Shown here: one piece after another, positions 15,577 to 22,919 of the stretch
Layout: every line of letters begins with the position of its first letter
How positions within the stretch are numbered: the stretch's first letter is position 1
Source of the DNA: a virus
Strand: one strand, 5' to 3'
DNA length: 37,993 nucleotides
IMG/VR virus record: IMGVR_UViG_3300020810_000295
Span: 1 to 37,993 of that record
Notes under the pieces: generated by a model
Told to the model about the DNA's origin: nothing
The model's database searches: none
Seen by the model: the letters and a program-made list of their open reading frames with translations, nothing else
Position numbers and translations under genes: made by a program

Positions 15577-16103
15577 TATGTTATGTACGCTCCAAATCTT
15601 TTTAATAATTTTGATTGCTTTTTCTTAGCAATGTCGAGTTTTAATTTACTTACACGGTCAATGTAATTGATTCCGTATAAGTGATCGTATTCATGTCCTG
15701 CAATTCTTGCATTCCATCCTACTAGTTCTATTGTACACTCTTTACGACTAGAGTCAAGACACTCTATTACCATTCCTGTTGGTCTTTTAACCTTAAAAAA
15801 TAGTAATGGAAAACTTAAACAACCTTCTTCGCCTAACACAGTCTCCTGACTTACGGCTGTAATTTTAGGATTAATAATTGCAAAAGGTTTATTATCTTCA
15901 TAACCTTCTAATCCTTCAGGTTTAATAATAAAGATTTGTGCATCAAGCCCAACTTGATTAGCACTAAGTCCTACACCGTTTTCTTTTTCCATAATTTCAA
16001 TCATTTCTGATTCAATTTGTTTAGCATCGTACTTGTCAAAGTCAAACGGCGCTACTTTTTTATCTAAGAACGGGTCGGGGAATCTAAGTAGTTTTAGTTT
16101 CAT
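15576..16103 (-). CDS. def: Peptide deformylase
   Basis: A 175-residue metalloenzyme that removes the formyl group from new proteins. All three family motifs are intact: G43-V-G-L-S-A-N-Q50, E93-G-C95-L-S97, and H137-E-Y-D-H141, so C95, H137 and H141 can bind the metal and E138 can act in catalysis. Phage deformylases are often shortened; this one keeps a C-terminal extension near bacterial length. The gene overlaps the dnaJ stop by 20 bp and the clpA start by 1-2 bp, forming a tight dnaJ-def-clpA unit for protein maturation and turnover. Confidence 0.95.
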   Translation of the reverse strand: MKLKLLRFPDPFLDKKVAPFDFDKYDAKQIESEMIEIMEKENGVGLSANQVGLDAQIFIIKPEGLEGYEDNKPFAIINPKITAVSQETVLGEEGCLSFPLLFFKVKRPTGMVIECLDSSRKECTIELVGWNARIAGHEYDHLYGINYIDRVSKLKLDIAKKKQSKLLKRFGAYIT

Positions 16104-16932
16104 CTTGTATCTTTCTTATTTTTTCTCTTAATAGTTCGTCGTTAATTTTTGGTGTAACACCATTTACTTTAATATATAAGTTGCCTGTTTGTCCTTGTCG
16201 TCTATTTGGTAATCCCTGTCCACCAACACTAAAAACTGTTCCTGGGTTTGACCCTGCTGGTACATTAACACTTAATGTACGTCCGTGTATTGTTTGGATG
16301 GTTATGTTTGTGCCTAAAATGAAATCAAATAAATTTAACTTCTTGTCTATATATAAATTTATGCCATCTTGAGTGTACTCGGGGTGCTTTCTGACTCTTA
16401 TAAGAACATGCAAATCACCTCTTGGTGCTTGGCTATGTGCATCACTGCCCATGCCTGCATACCGTATTCTATCACCTGCTTGTACACCTGGTGGTAATTT
16501 AATTTCTACTGTTTCTTCTCTACCACTAGGCAATCTGTAAGTTGCAATAACTTCTTTACCGGTAACAATATCTTCTAAATCAATATCAGCACCAATAGTT
16601 ATATCTTGGTTCCTCATATGTCTACGCATATTTGGGTTTGCTCCAAACATTTGTCCAAATATATCTTCAAAATTAGCACCACCAAAAGCATTTGAAAAAT
16701 GACTCTGCTGTTGTGCTTGTGCTTGTTGAGGATCAGCAGTTCCATACTGATCATACATCTGTCTTTTTTGTGGATCTTTTAGTGCAGAGTATGCTTCGTT
16801 AATTTGTTTGAACTTTTCATCACTTCCACCATTCCGATCAGGGTGGTGTTGCATACTTTGTTTCTTGTATGCTTTCTTCAGCTCTGAGTCTGTGGCGTTT
16901 CTTGGAACACCTAAAAGTTCGTAATAATCCAT
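16084..16932 (-). CDS. dnaJ: DnaJ/CbpA-type co-chaperone without zinc finger
   Basis: A 282-residue Hsp40. The J domain is complete (residues 2-65) with H30-P-D32, the motif that stimulates DnaK ATPase. A Gln/Ala/Gly/Phe-rich linker follows (about 68-105), then two C-terminal substrate-binding beta domains (LPPGVQAGDRIRYAGMGSD; NVPAGSNPGTVFSVGGQG). The CxxCxGxG zinc-finger region of DnaJ is absent, so it is a type II (CbpA-like) protein. No phage DnaK is seen, so the partner would be host DnaK. The ATG sits 6 nt after a perfect -10 box with no ribosome site, so it is likely leaderless. Confidence 0.93.
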   Translation of the reverse strand: MDYYELLGVPRNATDSELKKAYKKQSMQHHPDRNGGSDEKFKQINEAYSALKDPQKRQMYDQYGTADPQQAQAQQQSHFSNAFGGANFEDIFGQMFGANPNMRRHMRNQDITIGADIDLEDIVTGKEVIATYRLPSGREETVEIKLPPGVQAGDRIRYAGMGSDAHSQAPRGDLHVLIRVRKHPEYTQDGINLYIDKKLNLFDFILGTNITIQTIHGRTLSVNVPAGSNPGTVFSVGGQGLPNRRQGQTGNLYIKVNGVTPKINDELLREKIRKIQDETKTT

Positions 16933-16938
16933 AATAGT

Positions 16939-16967
16939 ATTATATACTTATCTTAGGCTTTTGTCAA
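16939..16967 (-). promoter_or_regulatory. Perfect sigma70-type promoter of dnaJ-def-clpA, leaderless spacing
   Basis: Minus strand: TTGACA (16967-16962), 17 bp, TATAAT (16944-16939), 12 of 12. Six bases (ACTATT) separate the -10 from the dnaJ ATG, which puts the usual start site on the A of ATG. Confidence 0.85.
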
Positions 16968-16970
16968 GTT

Positions 16971-17312
16971 CTATTTGTCTGGATTCTTTTTAGATGTACC
17001 AGCATATAGTCCAAACCATGCCGCTCCTGCACCTACAACAATACTAACTAATCCTGATTGCTCTAAGTTTGGATTTGGTAAATTCATGAACCATGTTGTA
17101 ACATCATATAATAAGTAAATGTAAACTGACAAAAAGATTCTTGGAAAAATTCTCCAAGCATCTACAGCTCTTGCGAGAAAGATAAGATGCATATACGGAT
17201 TCTTACCACTGTCAACTACATTAGTATCTACTTCTAATTCTAGTTTAACTTTTTTTGTATCTGTAGTTTCTACCTTTGTATCAGTTTCTACTTTTTTAGT
17301 TTCATTTTCCAT
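16971..17312 (-). CDS. Holin-like membrane protein
   Basis: A 113-residue protein with a charged N-terminal third (many K, E, T) and two hydrophobic segments: about 62-81 (IFLSVYIYLLYDVTTWFM) and about 88-106 (SGLVSIVVGAGAAWFGLYAG), with a short basic tail. I recall similar two-helix proteins in many marine phages, sometimes called holins. The position at the end of the lysis and envelope block supports this, but no experiment-backed motif exists. It overlaps the MscS-like gene by 11 bp. Confidence 0.6.
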   Translation of the reverse strand: MENETKKVETDTKVETTDTKKVKLELEVDTNVVDSGKNPYMHLIFLARAVDAWRIFPRIFLSVYIYLLYDVTTWFMNLPNPNLEQSGLVSIVVGAGAAWFGLYAGTSKKNPDK

Positions 17313-17736
17313 TTTTAATTTTCTCTATATTTTCTTTATTATCTTTAATTGCATCAGTTTGTGCTTTATCAATCATCTCTTGAAGACGTCTTCCTTTATC
17401 AATATCTGAATCTAAATGTAGATTTTTATTAATAACTTTTTCTAACCTGTGAAACTTAACACGGTCATTTGGAATATATCTCCAAGTATAACCACGCTTA
17501 CCGTAAACACCAAACACACTTTCACGCAATCCTATTTTAACTATAATAGCATCATCGTCATCTAATATAATAGCATCACCCTCATTAAACGCAGGATTCA
17601 TTTTAAACTTTAATCCTGACATTAGATTAGCCGCAAAATCTTTAAACCAGAAAGCAACAGAAATACTAATTAGTATTGCTATCCAAGGTGCTAACAAATC
17701 TGTTAAGCTCATTCCTAATTGATCAAATGCGTCCAT
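17302..17736 (-). CDS. Small MscS-like membrane protein
   Basis: A 144-residue protein. I choose the ATG at 17736 because GGAG lies 6 bp upstream; a GTG at 17748 would add four residues. The N-terminus has one hydrophobic segment (about 14-32, LLAPWIAILISISVAFW). The part from about 45 to 100 resembles the beta domain of MscS mechanosensitive channels: FNEGDAIILDDDDAIIVKIG, then the WRYIPNDRV turn, which matches the VIPN-type motif. A charged coiled-coil tail follows. It has far fewer membrane helices than MscS. A pore or membrane-organising role is inferred from similarity only. A late promoter lies just upstream. Confidence 0.55.
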   Translation of the reverse strand: MDAFDQLGMSLTDLLAPWIAILISISVAFWFKDFAANLMSGLKFKMNPAFNEGDAIILDDDDAIIVKIGLRESVFGVYGKRGYTWRYIPNDRVKFHRLEKVINKNLHLDSDIDKGRRLQEMIDKAQTDAIKDNKENIEKIKNGK

Positions 17737-17751
17737 CTTCGTCTCCACTAG

Positions 17752-17759
17752 TATTTATC
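17752..17759 (-). promoter_or_regulatory. Late promoter GATAAATA
   Basis: GATAAATA on the minus strand, 15 bp before the start of the MscS-like gene, directly after the terminator hairpin at 17769-17802. Confidence 0.65.
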
Positions 17760-17768
17760 AGTCAAAAG

Positions 17769-17802
17769 GAAAGGTTGTCCAAAATAAATTAAACAACCTT
17801 TC
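17769..17802 (-). terminator. Hairpin terminator after the S74 fibre gene
   Basis: A perfect 10-bp stem, GAAAGGTTGT and ACAACCTTTC, with a 14-base loop. On the minus strand it is followed by a short TTTT; on the plus strand by a longer T run. It separates the fibre gene from the next late promoter. Confidence 0.65.
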
Positions 17803-17812
17803 TAGTTTTTTC

Positions 17813-19606
17813 TTAGTTTATAGCAGGTAACTTACTGTAGTTAACTGTATAATACCCTGATGGGTGTGTATCAACTGCGTCTGCATACTTAGTTTCTAAT
17901 AGCTCTTGTGCCATTACACCTGTTTGTACTGCATTATCCCACACATAATTATATGTGTAAGTGTTAATACCGTTGACTTTGCCTGCAAATTCAACGTTTT
18001 CTTTTAAGCGTGAGTCTGAAAAGAATTTCTTAACACTCTTCCAACTCTTCTTAGCACCGTCAGCAACTACATTAGCCGCATCAGTAATAGCTTTTTCAGC
18101 ACTCTTAATGGCATTGTTTGCTTGATTAATAGTATTGTTACATGCATTAATGGCGCTGTTACATGCATTAATAGTGCTGTTAGCCGCTTTAACAGCGTTA
18201 TTAGCATTAAATACACTTGTAGTCCACTTACCTACTTCGTTACCCCAATGTGCAACTGCATTAGCCGCATCAGTCATTGCTTGACCAGTTTGGTTAATTG
18301 CATCTTCGGTAGCACTTACTGCCGAGTTACATGCATCTACAGTTTGTTTTGCAACTTTTTCGCCTTGTTTAGCAACTACTTGTGCTTGGTTTGCAACTTT
18401 CATTGCTTCTGCTTGTGCTTTATCAATTCCATCAGTTACATGGTTCAATGCTTCGTCCATTGTTCCACCTGCGTTTAGAATAGCGTTAGCACCGTCTACT
18501 AGTGGTCCAATATCAATGTCAACATTCACATCAACATCTAGTCCAACTAGCAAAGCCGCTTGTCCGTCAATACCAAAACTAATTGTATCATCTGTATATG
18601 TAGCGTGTGCAGAACCTTGAGCACCAATTTGGCCTCCAATACTTGCACCAGCACCACCGGATACTGTTGCTCCGCCTATGTGTGCAGAACCTTCAGCATC
18701 AACTCCAACGTTAGCACCTGCAATAGCACCGCCACCTACGTCAACTCCGTCTTTACCAATACTTGCATGTCCACCTGCTTCTGCGTATGCTTCAGCGTGA
18801 GCACCTGCTGTACCTTCTGCACCTGCATCAACACTAATATCACCTACAGGTGTATCAATACCAATCTTAGCATCTGCTGATCCTGTTGCTGTTACATCTG
18901 CACTTGCACTTGCACCAACTGTAGCCGCGGCTTCAACACCGTCTTTGTCAACTGATCCACTTGCTTTTGCGTGTGCTTCTGCTTCTGCTTTTGCTTTAGC
19001 TTCTACGTCTGCACTTGCATCTGCATGTGCGTCTACGCCTGGAACAATTTCTTGTTCAGCATGAGCTTCAGCACCTGCACTTGCACTTGCTTCTGCACTA
19101 GCATGAGCTTCAGCGCCTGCGGCAAATGAACTATCAGTTACTTCGTAACCTGCACTTGCTCCTGCTTCAGCACTTGCACTTGCATCAGCTTCGTAACTAG
19201 CACCTGCGTGTTCGTCGCCTACTGTTTCACCTACTGATGTTTCGACACCTGCGGCAACTTGAATTGTGTACTGAGGTCTTGAAACATCTTGGACCATTGC
19301 TTCAGCTTGTGCAACTTGTGCCTGTGCCGCCGCATAATCGTCATCTGCTTGTTTTTGTTTTGCAATAGCATCATCATGATCTTTAATTGCTTGATCATGT
19401 GCCGCTTCAGCCGCCTCTTGTTGCTGTTGTGCAGTCTTTTGTTCGCTTTGTGCGTTTGCTTTATTAGCTTTTGCTGTATCTGCTTCTTGTTGTGCAGATT
19501 TCTTTTGATTTTCTGCTTTAGCTTTTTCTGAATTTTTTTGATTTATTTGATTTTGAGCATCACGCTTTTGGGCTTCGGCTTTGTTTTTATCGTCTTGTGC
19601 TGACAT
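17813..19606 (-). CDS. Ala-rich fibre with C-terminal S74 self-cleaving chaperone
   Basis: A 597-residue protein. The first 110 residues are a Lys/Ala/Gln-rich coiled coil. From about 115 to 400 it is made of Ala/Gly/Ser/Asp/His-rich imperfect repeats (EAHASAEASASAGAEAHAE style, later GGA/GVD strands). A second helical region with NxAI(N/K)xA repeats follows (about 400-520). From 530 comes an intramolecular chaperone domain of peptidase family S74, with S530-D-S-R-L-K535, the Ser/Lys pair used for self-cleavage after trimer folding. The family matures tail fibres and spikes. No tail-attachment domain is recognised. The gene lies inside the lysis and envelope block, with a TAATG overlap to the gene before. 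Confidence 0.8.
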   Translation of the reverse strand: MSAQDDKNKAEAQKRDAQNQINQKNSEKAKAENQKKSAQQEADTAKANKANAQSEQKTAQQQQEAAEAAHDQAIKDHDDAIAKQKQADDDYAAAQAQVAQAEAMVQDVSRPQYTIQVAAGVETSVGETVGDEHAGASYEADASASAEAGASAGYEVTDSSFAAGAEAHASAEASASAGAEAHAEQEIVPGVDAHADASADVEAKAKAEAEAHAKASGSVDKDGVEAAATVGASASADVTATGSADAKIGIDTPVGDISVDAGAEGTAGAHAEAYAEAGGHASIGKDGVDVGGGAIAGANVGVDAEGSAHIGGATVSGGAGASIGGQIGAQGSAHATYTDDTISFGIDGQAALLVGLDVDVNVDIDIGPLVDGANAILNAGGTMDEALNHVTDGIDKAQAEAMKVANQAQVVAKQGEKVAKQTVDACNSAVSATEDAINQTGQAMTDAANAVAHWGNEVGKWTTSVFNANNAVKAANSTINACNSAINACNNTINQANNAIKSAEKAITDAANVVADGAKKSWKSVKKFFSDSRLKENVEFAGKVNGINTYTYNYVWDNAVQTGVMAQELLETKYADAVDTHPSGYYTVNYSKLPAIN

Positions 19607-19893
19607 TACTTTCTCCTTTTAGATTCTAAATGTTTAATACGTGTTTCTAACTCGTCAATCTTACGAGCTATATTTGGATTTACTTTCTTCCATGCATCAG
19701 GGTCTTGATTAAACCATGTCCAACCATATCTATCTCTAATGCTGTCTAAAAGTGTGTCCCATTTACCAAATACCCATAGTGCAATACGTGTATCTCTCAT
19801 ATATGCAATGAATAATGCTCCAAATATACTGCCGGCAATCGCGGTATATATCCATAGTCTATCACTAGCCATGCGTTCTATCATTTCGATCAT
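19606..19893 (-). CDS. Single-pass membrane protein near lysis genes
   Basis: A 95-residue protein with one membrane segment (about 13-31, LWIYTAIAGSIFGALFIAYM), a conserved-looking aromatic stretch (DRYGWTWFNQDPDAWKKVNP) and a C-terminal coiled coil (IARKIDELETRIKHLESKRR). I recall similar proteins in cyanophages without a known function. A holin or fibre-assembly role is possible from its position between the spanins and the S74 fibre. An AGGA ribosome site and an upstream late promoter (19919-19926) support the start. Confidence 0.6.
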   Translation of the reverse strand: MIEMIERMASDRLWIYTAIAGSIFGALFIAYMRDTRIALWVFGKWDTLLDSIRDRYGWTWFNQDPDAWKKVNPNIARKIDELETRIKHLESKRRK

Positions 19894-19918
19894 ATTGTAA
19901 TCCTGTGTATTATGTTAG

Positions 19919-19926
19919 TATTTATC
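19919..19926 (-). promoter_or_regulatory. Late promoter GATAAATA
   Basis: GATAAATA, 25 bp before the ATG at 19893. It overlaps the TGA stop (19925-19927) of the small lipoprotein gene. Confidence 0.65.
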
Positions 19927-20086
19927 AGAAGGCACAAGCAATTTCGCCTTTGGGTTGTACCTCAATATTTTTATTATTTTTAGAATCTTTGGTAATATCA
20001 ATGTCTGCACCAGGACGTACAGAACATGTACTTTTAGCACAAGAGGATAATAGGACAATCAGAGTCAACATTGCCCAAATACGCAT
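19925..20086 (-). CDS. 53-residue lipoprotein downstream of the spanins
   Basis: A short gene translating as MRIWAMLTLIVLLSSC followed by about 37 residues ending GEIACAF. The signal peptide is short and hydrophobic with the lipobox L13-S-S-C16. C16 would be lipidated and, with no aspartate next to it (A17), sent to the outer membrane. The ATG overlaps the o-spanin stop as TAATG, so it is the third member of the spanin cluster. It could be a second outer-membrane lysis partner or a superinfection-exclusion lipoprotein. Two further cysteines (C21, C51) may form a disulfide. Confidence 0.65.
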   Translation of the reverse strand: MRIWAMLTLIVLLSSCAKSTCSVRPGADIDITKDSKNNKNIEVQPKGEIACAF

Positions 20087-20475
20087 TACTTTTTAGTTTT
20101 GCTTTTGTCTGTAGACTCGTAATATTCTTTGTAAGATTTAATAATTTCGTCTTGTTGAAGCATATATGCACGTATTTGTGCGAAGTTTTTACTTAGAGCT
20201 TCATAACCGTCATCTGTTAATCCAAATAATACAGGGTCAACACCGCCTGCTTTAAGTTTAGCAAATACTTCATCGGCATTGTCACTAGTAATGATAGTCC
20301 ATTTGATTTCTTCTAGTTTTGGAGTTAACGGTTGTGGCAACGCAAGAGGTTCTCTTGGAACTTCTGTCTTAAAGACTTCTAGTTGCTTAACAGAACTACA
20401 TCCACTAATAAGGAACGTAATTGGGATTAGCAATACTAGGACACTCAGAGTTGATCTCAGATTTCTTAGTAGCAT
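20086..20475 (-). CDS. Outer-membrane spanin subunit (Rz1-like o-spanin)
   Basis: A 129-residue lipoprotein with signal peptide 1-25 and lipobox I23-S-G-C26. It has a proline-rich stretch (PREPLALPQPLTPKLEEIKW) typical of o-spanins, then a mixed domain and a short helical C-terminus that could contact the i-spanin. It is longer than lambda Rz1 (60 residues). Its first 71 bp overlap the end of the i-spanin gene in another frame, the nested layout of Rz/Rz1 pairs. GGAGAAAG before the ATG supports the start. Role: fusing outer and inner membranes in the last lysis step. Confidence 0.8.
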   Translation of the reverse strand: MLLRNLRSTLSVLVLLIPITFLISGCSSVKQLEVFKTEVPREPLALPQPLTPKLEEIKWTIITSDNADEVFAKLKAGGVDPVLFGLTDDGYEALSKNFAQIRAYMLQQDEIIKSYKEYYESTDKSKTKK

Positions 20476-20890
20476 TTTTCTCTTTCTCCGTTAATGGTGA
20501 CCCCATAGCAATTTCTACACATCTCATTGCTTTTGTAGTCGCACCGTTAATAACACGTTCAACTGATTTAGGACGTTCATCTGCAAGTTTGCCAATGTCA
20601 CGTACTTCACCTTGAGCGTTAATTTTATTAAAGCGTTCGTCTAGTGCTTGGAATTCAGCGGCTAGTGTTTTATTTTGTTCAGTTAGTTTGGCTGATATAG
20701 CTTTTTGCGATTCAAAGTCAGCTTTTGCTTGTGCAATTACTTCTTTTTGATCAGCAACACTTTGTTCTAACTTTAAATTATTTGCTTCTGATGTAGCCAA
20801 GTCTGCTTTTATATTCTTAACATATACATAGCCACCGCCGGCACCTGCCAACGCTACAACTATCATTGCTATTTTAATCGATGCAAACAT
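20405..20890 (-). CDS. Inner-membrane spanin subunit (Rz-like i-spanin)
   Basis: A 161-residue protein with an N-terminal signal anchor (about 5-25, IKIAMIVVALAGAGGGYVYV), then a long periplasmic coiled coil (about 28-90, rich in A, E, K, Q) and a C-terminal part with two cysteines (C123, C150). Membrane topology and coiled coil are those of Rz-type i-spanins. The o-spanin gene begins inside its 3' end. The start overlaps the upstream zinc-finger-like gene by 17 bp. Its partner would be the lipoprotein at 20086-20475. Confidence 0.8.
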   Translation of the reverse strand: MFASIKIAMIVVALAGAGGGYVYVKNIKADLATSEANNLKLEQSVADQKEVIAQAKADFESQKAISAKLTEQNKTLAAEFQALDERFNKINAQGEVRDIGKLADERPKSVERVINGATTKAMRCVEIAMGSPLTEKEKNATKKSEINSECPSIANPNYVPY

Positions 20891-21014
20891 CTTTTACCTC
20901 ATATCTATGTTGTTCACAGACGACAATTTCAATTGGCTTGTTGTCGCCGTCTGTAAACGTTTCAATTAGTTTACCTTCGTGTTGTCTACCGCAATTTTGG
21001 CAAACGTCACTCAT
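20874..21014 (-). CDS. 46-residue zinc-finger-like protein between endolysin and spanins
   Basis: A short gene translating as MSDVCQNCGRQHEGKLIETF and on to VVCEQHRYEVKDVCID. C5-x-x-C8 and C33-x-x-H36 could bind one zinc ion. The ATG overlaps the endolysin stop as ATGA and the gene runs 17 bp into the i-spanin gene, so it fills exactly the gap in the lysis operon; that fit is the main evidence that it is expressed. No family is named; similar mini zinc ribbons are common in phages. A lysis role is inferred from position only. Confidence 0.6.
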   Translation of the reverse strand: MSDVCQNCGRQHEGKLIETFTDGDNKPIEIVVCEQHRYEVKDVCID

Positions 21015-21520
21015 GCCATTGACAAAGCAAGTTCCGTTGTTTCGTCTACTCTACGTGTCCAACCTCGACCAAATGTTTCAAAGGTCTTTAATCTTTCGTA
21101 GTATCCTTGACGGTCTTCTTGGAACTCTTTAATAGTTTCTTTAAGTCCATGTGTGTCAACATATTCAGCTAATTTCTTTAGCGTGTTAGGACCAATTCCG
21201 CCATCAGCTACTGTACCAATCATAGTTTGTAAGTATTTTGCTGAACGTCCTGTACCGGCATTAACACCAAAGTCAAATACACATAAGTCTAATCCACTTG
21301 GTAGTTCATCGCCTTTAACACGATCCCAATAATTCTTTTTGTAAATTGGAGCAACATCTGCGACTGTTAAGTCTTTCATGTCTTTTGTTCCGCCCCATTC
21401 TTCATACACACGTTTTGTAACACCCAAGTTAGTTTCGCCACCTGGATCTTTAGGGTGATTTACATATCCGCCCTCGTGGTGTAGAATAGTTTCTAAACAT
21501 TTTTGATAGTTTTCTTGCAT
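21011..21520 (-). CDS. Endolysin, glycoside hydrolase family 108 muramidase
   Basis: A 169-residue lysozyme-like enzyme. The family signature is at the N-terminus: E16-G-G-Y-V-N-x-P-x-D-P-G-G, where E16 is the catalytic acid, followed by T-N-L-G. The second half (from about 85) matches the PG_binding_3-type peptidoglycan-binding region usual in GH108 proteins (AKYLQTMIGTVADGGIGPNT). No signal peptide or membrane segment is seen, so a holin must release it; candidates are the membrane proteins at 16971-17312 and 19606-19893. It heads the lysis operon. AGGA lies 9 bp before the ATG. Confidence 0.9.
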   Translation of the reverse strand: MQENYQKCLETILHHEGGYVNHPKDPGGETNLGVTKRVYEEWGGTKDMKDLTVADVAPIYKKNYWDRVKGDELPSGLDLCVFDFGVNAGTGRSAKYLQTMIGTVADGGIGPNTLKKLAEYVDTHGLKETIKEFQEDRQGYYERLKTFETFGRGWTRRVDETTELALSMA

Positions 21521-21531
21521 TGTAATTTATC

Positions 21532-22242
21532 CTATTTTGTTAGGACTACTACATACCCATTGTTCTCAACCAAATAATTTTGACCATACTTTGATATATT
21601 GTAGTCTCCAATATATTTAGTTAAGTAAATAATCTCGGCAAAAGAATTGGCATCATATGATTCAGTAATTCTTTCGTGGATGTCTTTATGCTCTCCAAAA
21701 TCTACAACATTGTACTGTAATGGTTCAGCATATATTTTTGAGAATTTAATTTTATTTTCAACAAGATCAATACTGTCAAGATAGCTTTTACTAAAAAAGT
21801 TCTTGTAGTTGTCCATATTGTTTTCGTTTACTCTTATTTCGTATGCACCTTTATCTAATGGAACTGTTGCTAAAATGTTTTCCATTTGTGCTTCTTGGCT
21901 TTTAAAACTTTTGTAATAGCGGAATTTAAACTTATCTATGTTAGCTAATTTACCAACACCGTCTAACATTTCTATGATTTGTTTTGGAACATCTTTATGA
22001 CGTTCAATTTCTACAAATACTTTATATGTTCCATCAGTCTGTTCTCCTGAAGTAACATCAGCATCTAGTATGTAAGGATAACCTTTCTCAAAAAAGTTCA
22101 TTAAATCTTTTGCTGGTCCTTCAGACATGCAACTAAAACTGCATACTACAATATCCTTATCATCACCCATTTTACTTTTAAAACTATCAATTTCAAAAAT
22201 AGGTAAAACTAAATCGTTAAGATCTCCGGCAATCAATCCCAT
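21532..22242 (-). CDS. Unknown protein paired with the 22242-22763 gene
   Basis: A 236-residue protein starting MGLIAGDLNDLVLPIFEIDS. It shares one base with the stop of the upstream gene and is likely made with it. The first half has an alternating beta pattern with a ferredoxin-like rhythm (YKVFVEIERHKDVPKQIIEM), and the second half is helical with many aromatic residues and an YIGDYNISKYG stretch. No cofactor or catalytic motif is evident. I recall similar proteins in marine T4-like phages with no known role. The late promoter at 22790 suggests virion or late function. Confidence 0.6.
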   Translation of the reverse strand: MGLIAGDLNDLVLPIFEIDSFKSKMGDDKDIVVCSFSCMSEGPAKDLMNFFEKGYPYILDADVTSGEQTDGTYKVFVEIERHKDVPKQIIEMLDGVGKLANIDKFKFRYYKSFKSQEAQMENILATVPLDKGAYEIRVNENNMDNYKNFFSKSYLDSIDLVENKIKFSKIYAEPLQYNVVDFGEHKDIHERITESYDANSFAEIIYLTKYIGDYNISKYGQNYLVENNGYVVVLTK

Positions 22243-22763
22243 TATACTGCTCCACCTTCGACTGCGGCAGTTTCGCCTTCTTGTGCAATGTCGTCAACTG
22301 CTGGTTGAGTTGAAGCTACTGCTGGTTCTTTAACATAATCCAATTGTTCTTTGTATCCACTATAGATGTTTAAAATAAGTTCTTTAGGCATTTTAATAGT
22401 TACTACCCAAACAGGTTCTCTATCTAGTTTGCCTTTCTTAGTACCAGGTCTAATATCGCTTGGTTCTTTAATTTTGCGTGGTTTAAGAATAGCTGTTTTT
22501 TCGTATGATACATAACAGTCGTAATCTAATAGACGTTTTCCACCTGCTGGATCAGGCATCTTATCTTTAGGCCACATAAATGAAGCCGCTACCCAATGTC
22601 TTTCAATTTTAGGTCCTTCAACTAACTCACCATCTTCCCAGTTAGCATACACGTATAGATCTAATTCGTCTAATACACGTTCAAAGTCTTTTAAAACACT
22701 TAAAGCAGTATCACTTTCGTATATACTTTCAATGTTTGTAATAATATCTAATACATCACGCAT
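22242..22763 (-). CDS. Unknown late protein
   Basis: A 173-residue acidic protein starting MRDVLDIITNIESIYESDTA. The N-terminal 35 residues are helical; a compact domain follows with several tryptophans and an MPKELILNIYSGYKEQLDYV helix, then a low-complexity Ala/Glu/Gln tail (about 148-173). No family recognised. It has a late promoter 26 bp upstream and an AGGTGA ribosome site. It is divergent from phoH, with a shared 156-bp intergenic region. Confidence 0.6.
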   Translation of the reverse strand: MRDVLDIITNIESIYESDTALSVLKDFERVLDELDLYVYANWEDGELVEGPKIERHWVAASFMWPKDKMPDPAGGKRLLDYDCYVSYEKTAILKPRKIKEPSDIRPGTKKGKLDREPVWVVTIKMPKELILNIYSGYKEQLDYVKEPAVASTQPAVDDIAQEGETAAVEGGAV

Positions 22764-22789
22764 GTCGTTTTCACCTATTCTTATACACT

Positions 22790-22797
22790 TATTTATC
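22790..22797 (-). promoter_or_regulatory. Late promoter GATAAATA
   Basis: GATAAATA on the minus strand, 26 bp before the 22763 start. The leader would contain the AGGTGA ribosome site. Confidence 0.65.
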
Positions 22798-22919
22798 CGG
22801 ATACGATCTATAAGTGTGCAGTTTTGTCTTGTGACCCAAATGGTAAATATTAGTGTAGGGCAGTAATACTGTGAATCTACAGTGACTGTCTTTATACTAA
22901 CTCATGAAGGAGGAACTTA
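22798..22919 (+). promoter_or_regulatory. phoH upstream region with hairpin and -10-like box
   Basis: An inverted repeat at 22861-22888 (CAGT, ACTGT, loop GAATCT, ACAGT, ACTG) can form a 9-bp stem with one internal bulge. TATACT (22893-22898) is a plausible -10, giving a start near 22905; no good -35 stands 17 bp away, so an activator may bind the repeat. GTAAATA (22842-22848) is an alternative weak late promoter, in which case the hairpin would be in the mRNA leader. A strong AAGGAGGA ribosome site precedes the ATG. Confidence 0.45.

Noticed and set aside
15745-15780. TTGACT-16-TACAAT inside the deformylase gene
   Set aside because: Two mismatches and a 16-bp spacer in AT-rich DNA are close to chance, and clpA is already served by the dnaJ promoter.
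18122-18880. Plus-strand open frames opposite the S74 fibre
   Set aside because: They are Cys/Ser/Ile-rich mirror readings of Ala- and Gly-rich codons on the other strand, without ribosome sites.
19905-20096. Plus-strand 63-residue open frame
   Set aside because: It lies opposite the small lipoprotein gene, which has a lipobox, a coupled start and a fitting stop; the plus reading has none of these.
21520-21536. GATAAATT before the endolysin as a late promoter
   Set aside because: The last base differs and the spacing to ATG (3 nt) fits neither class; the same bases serve as an AGGA ribosome site.
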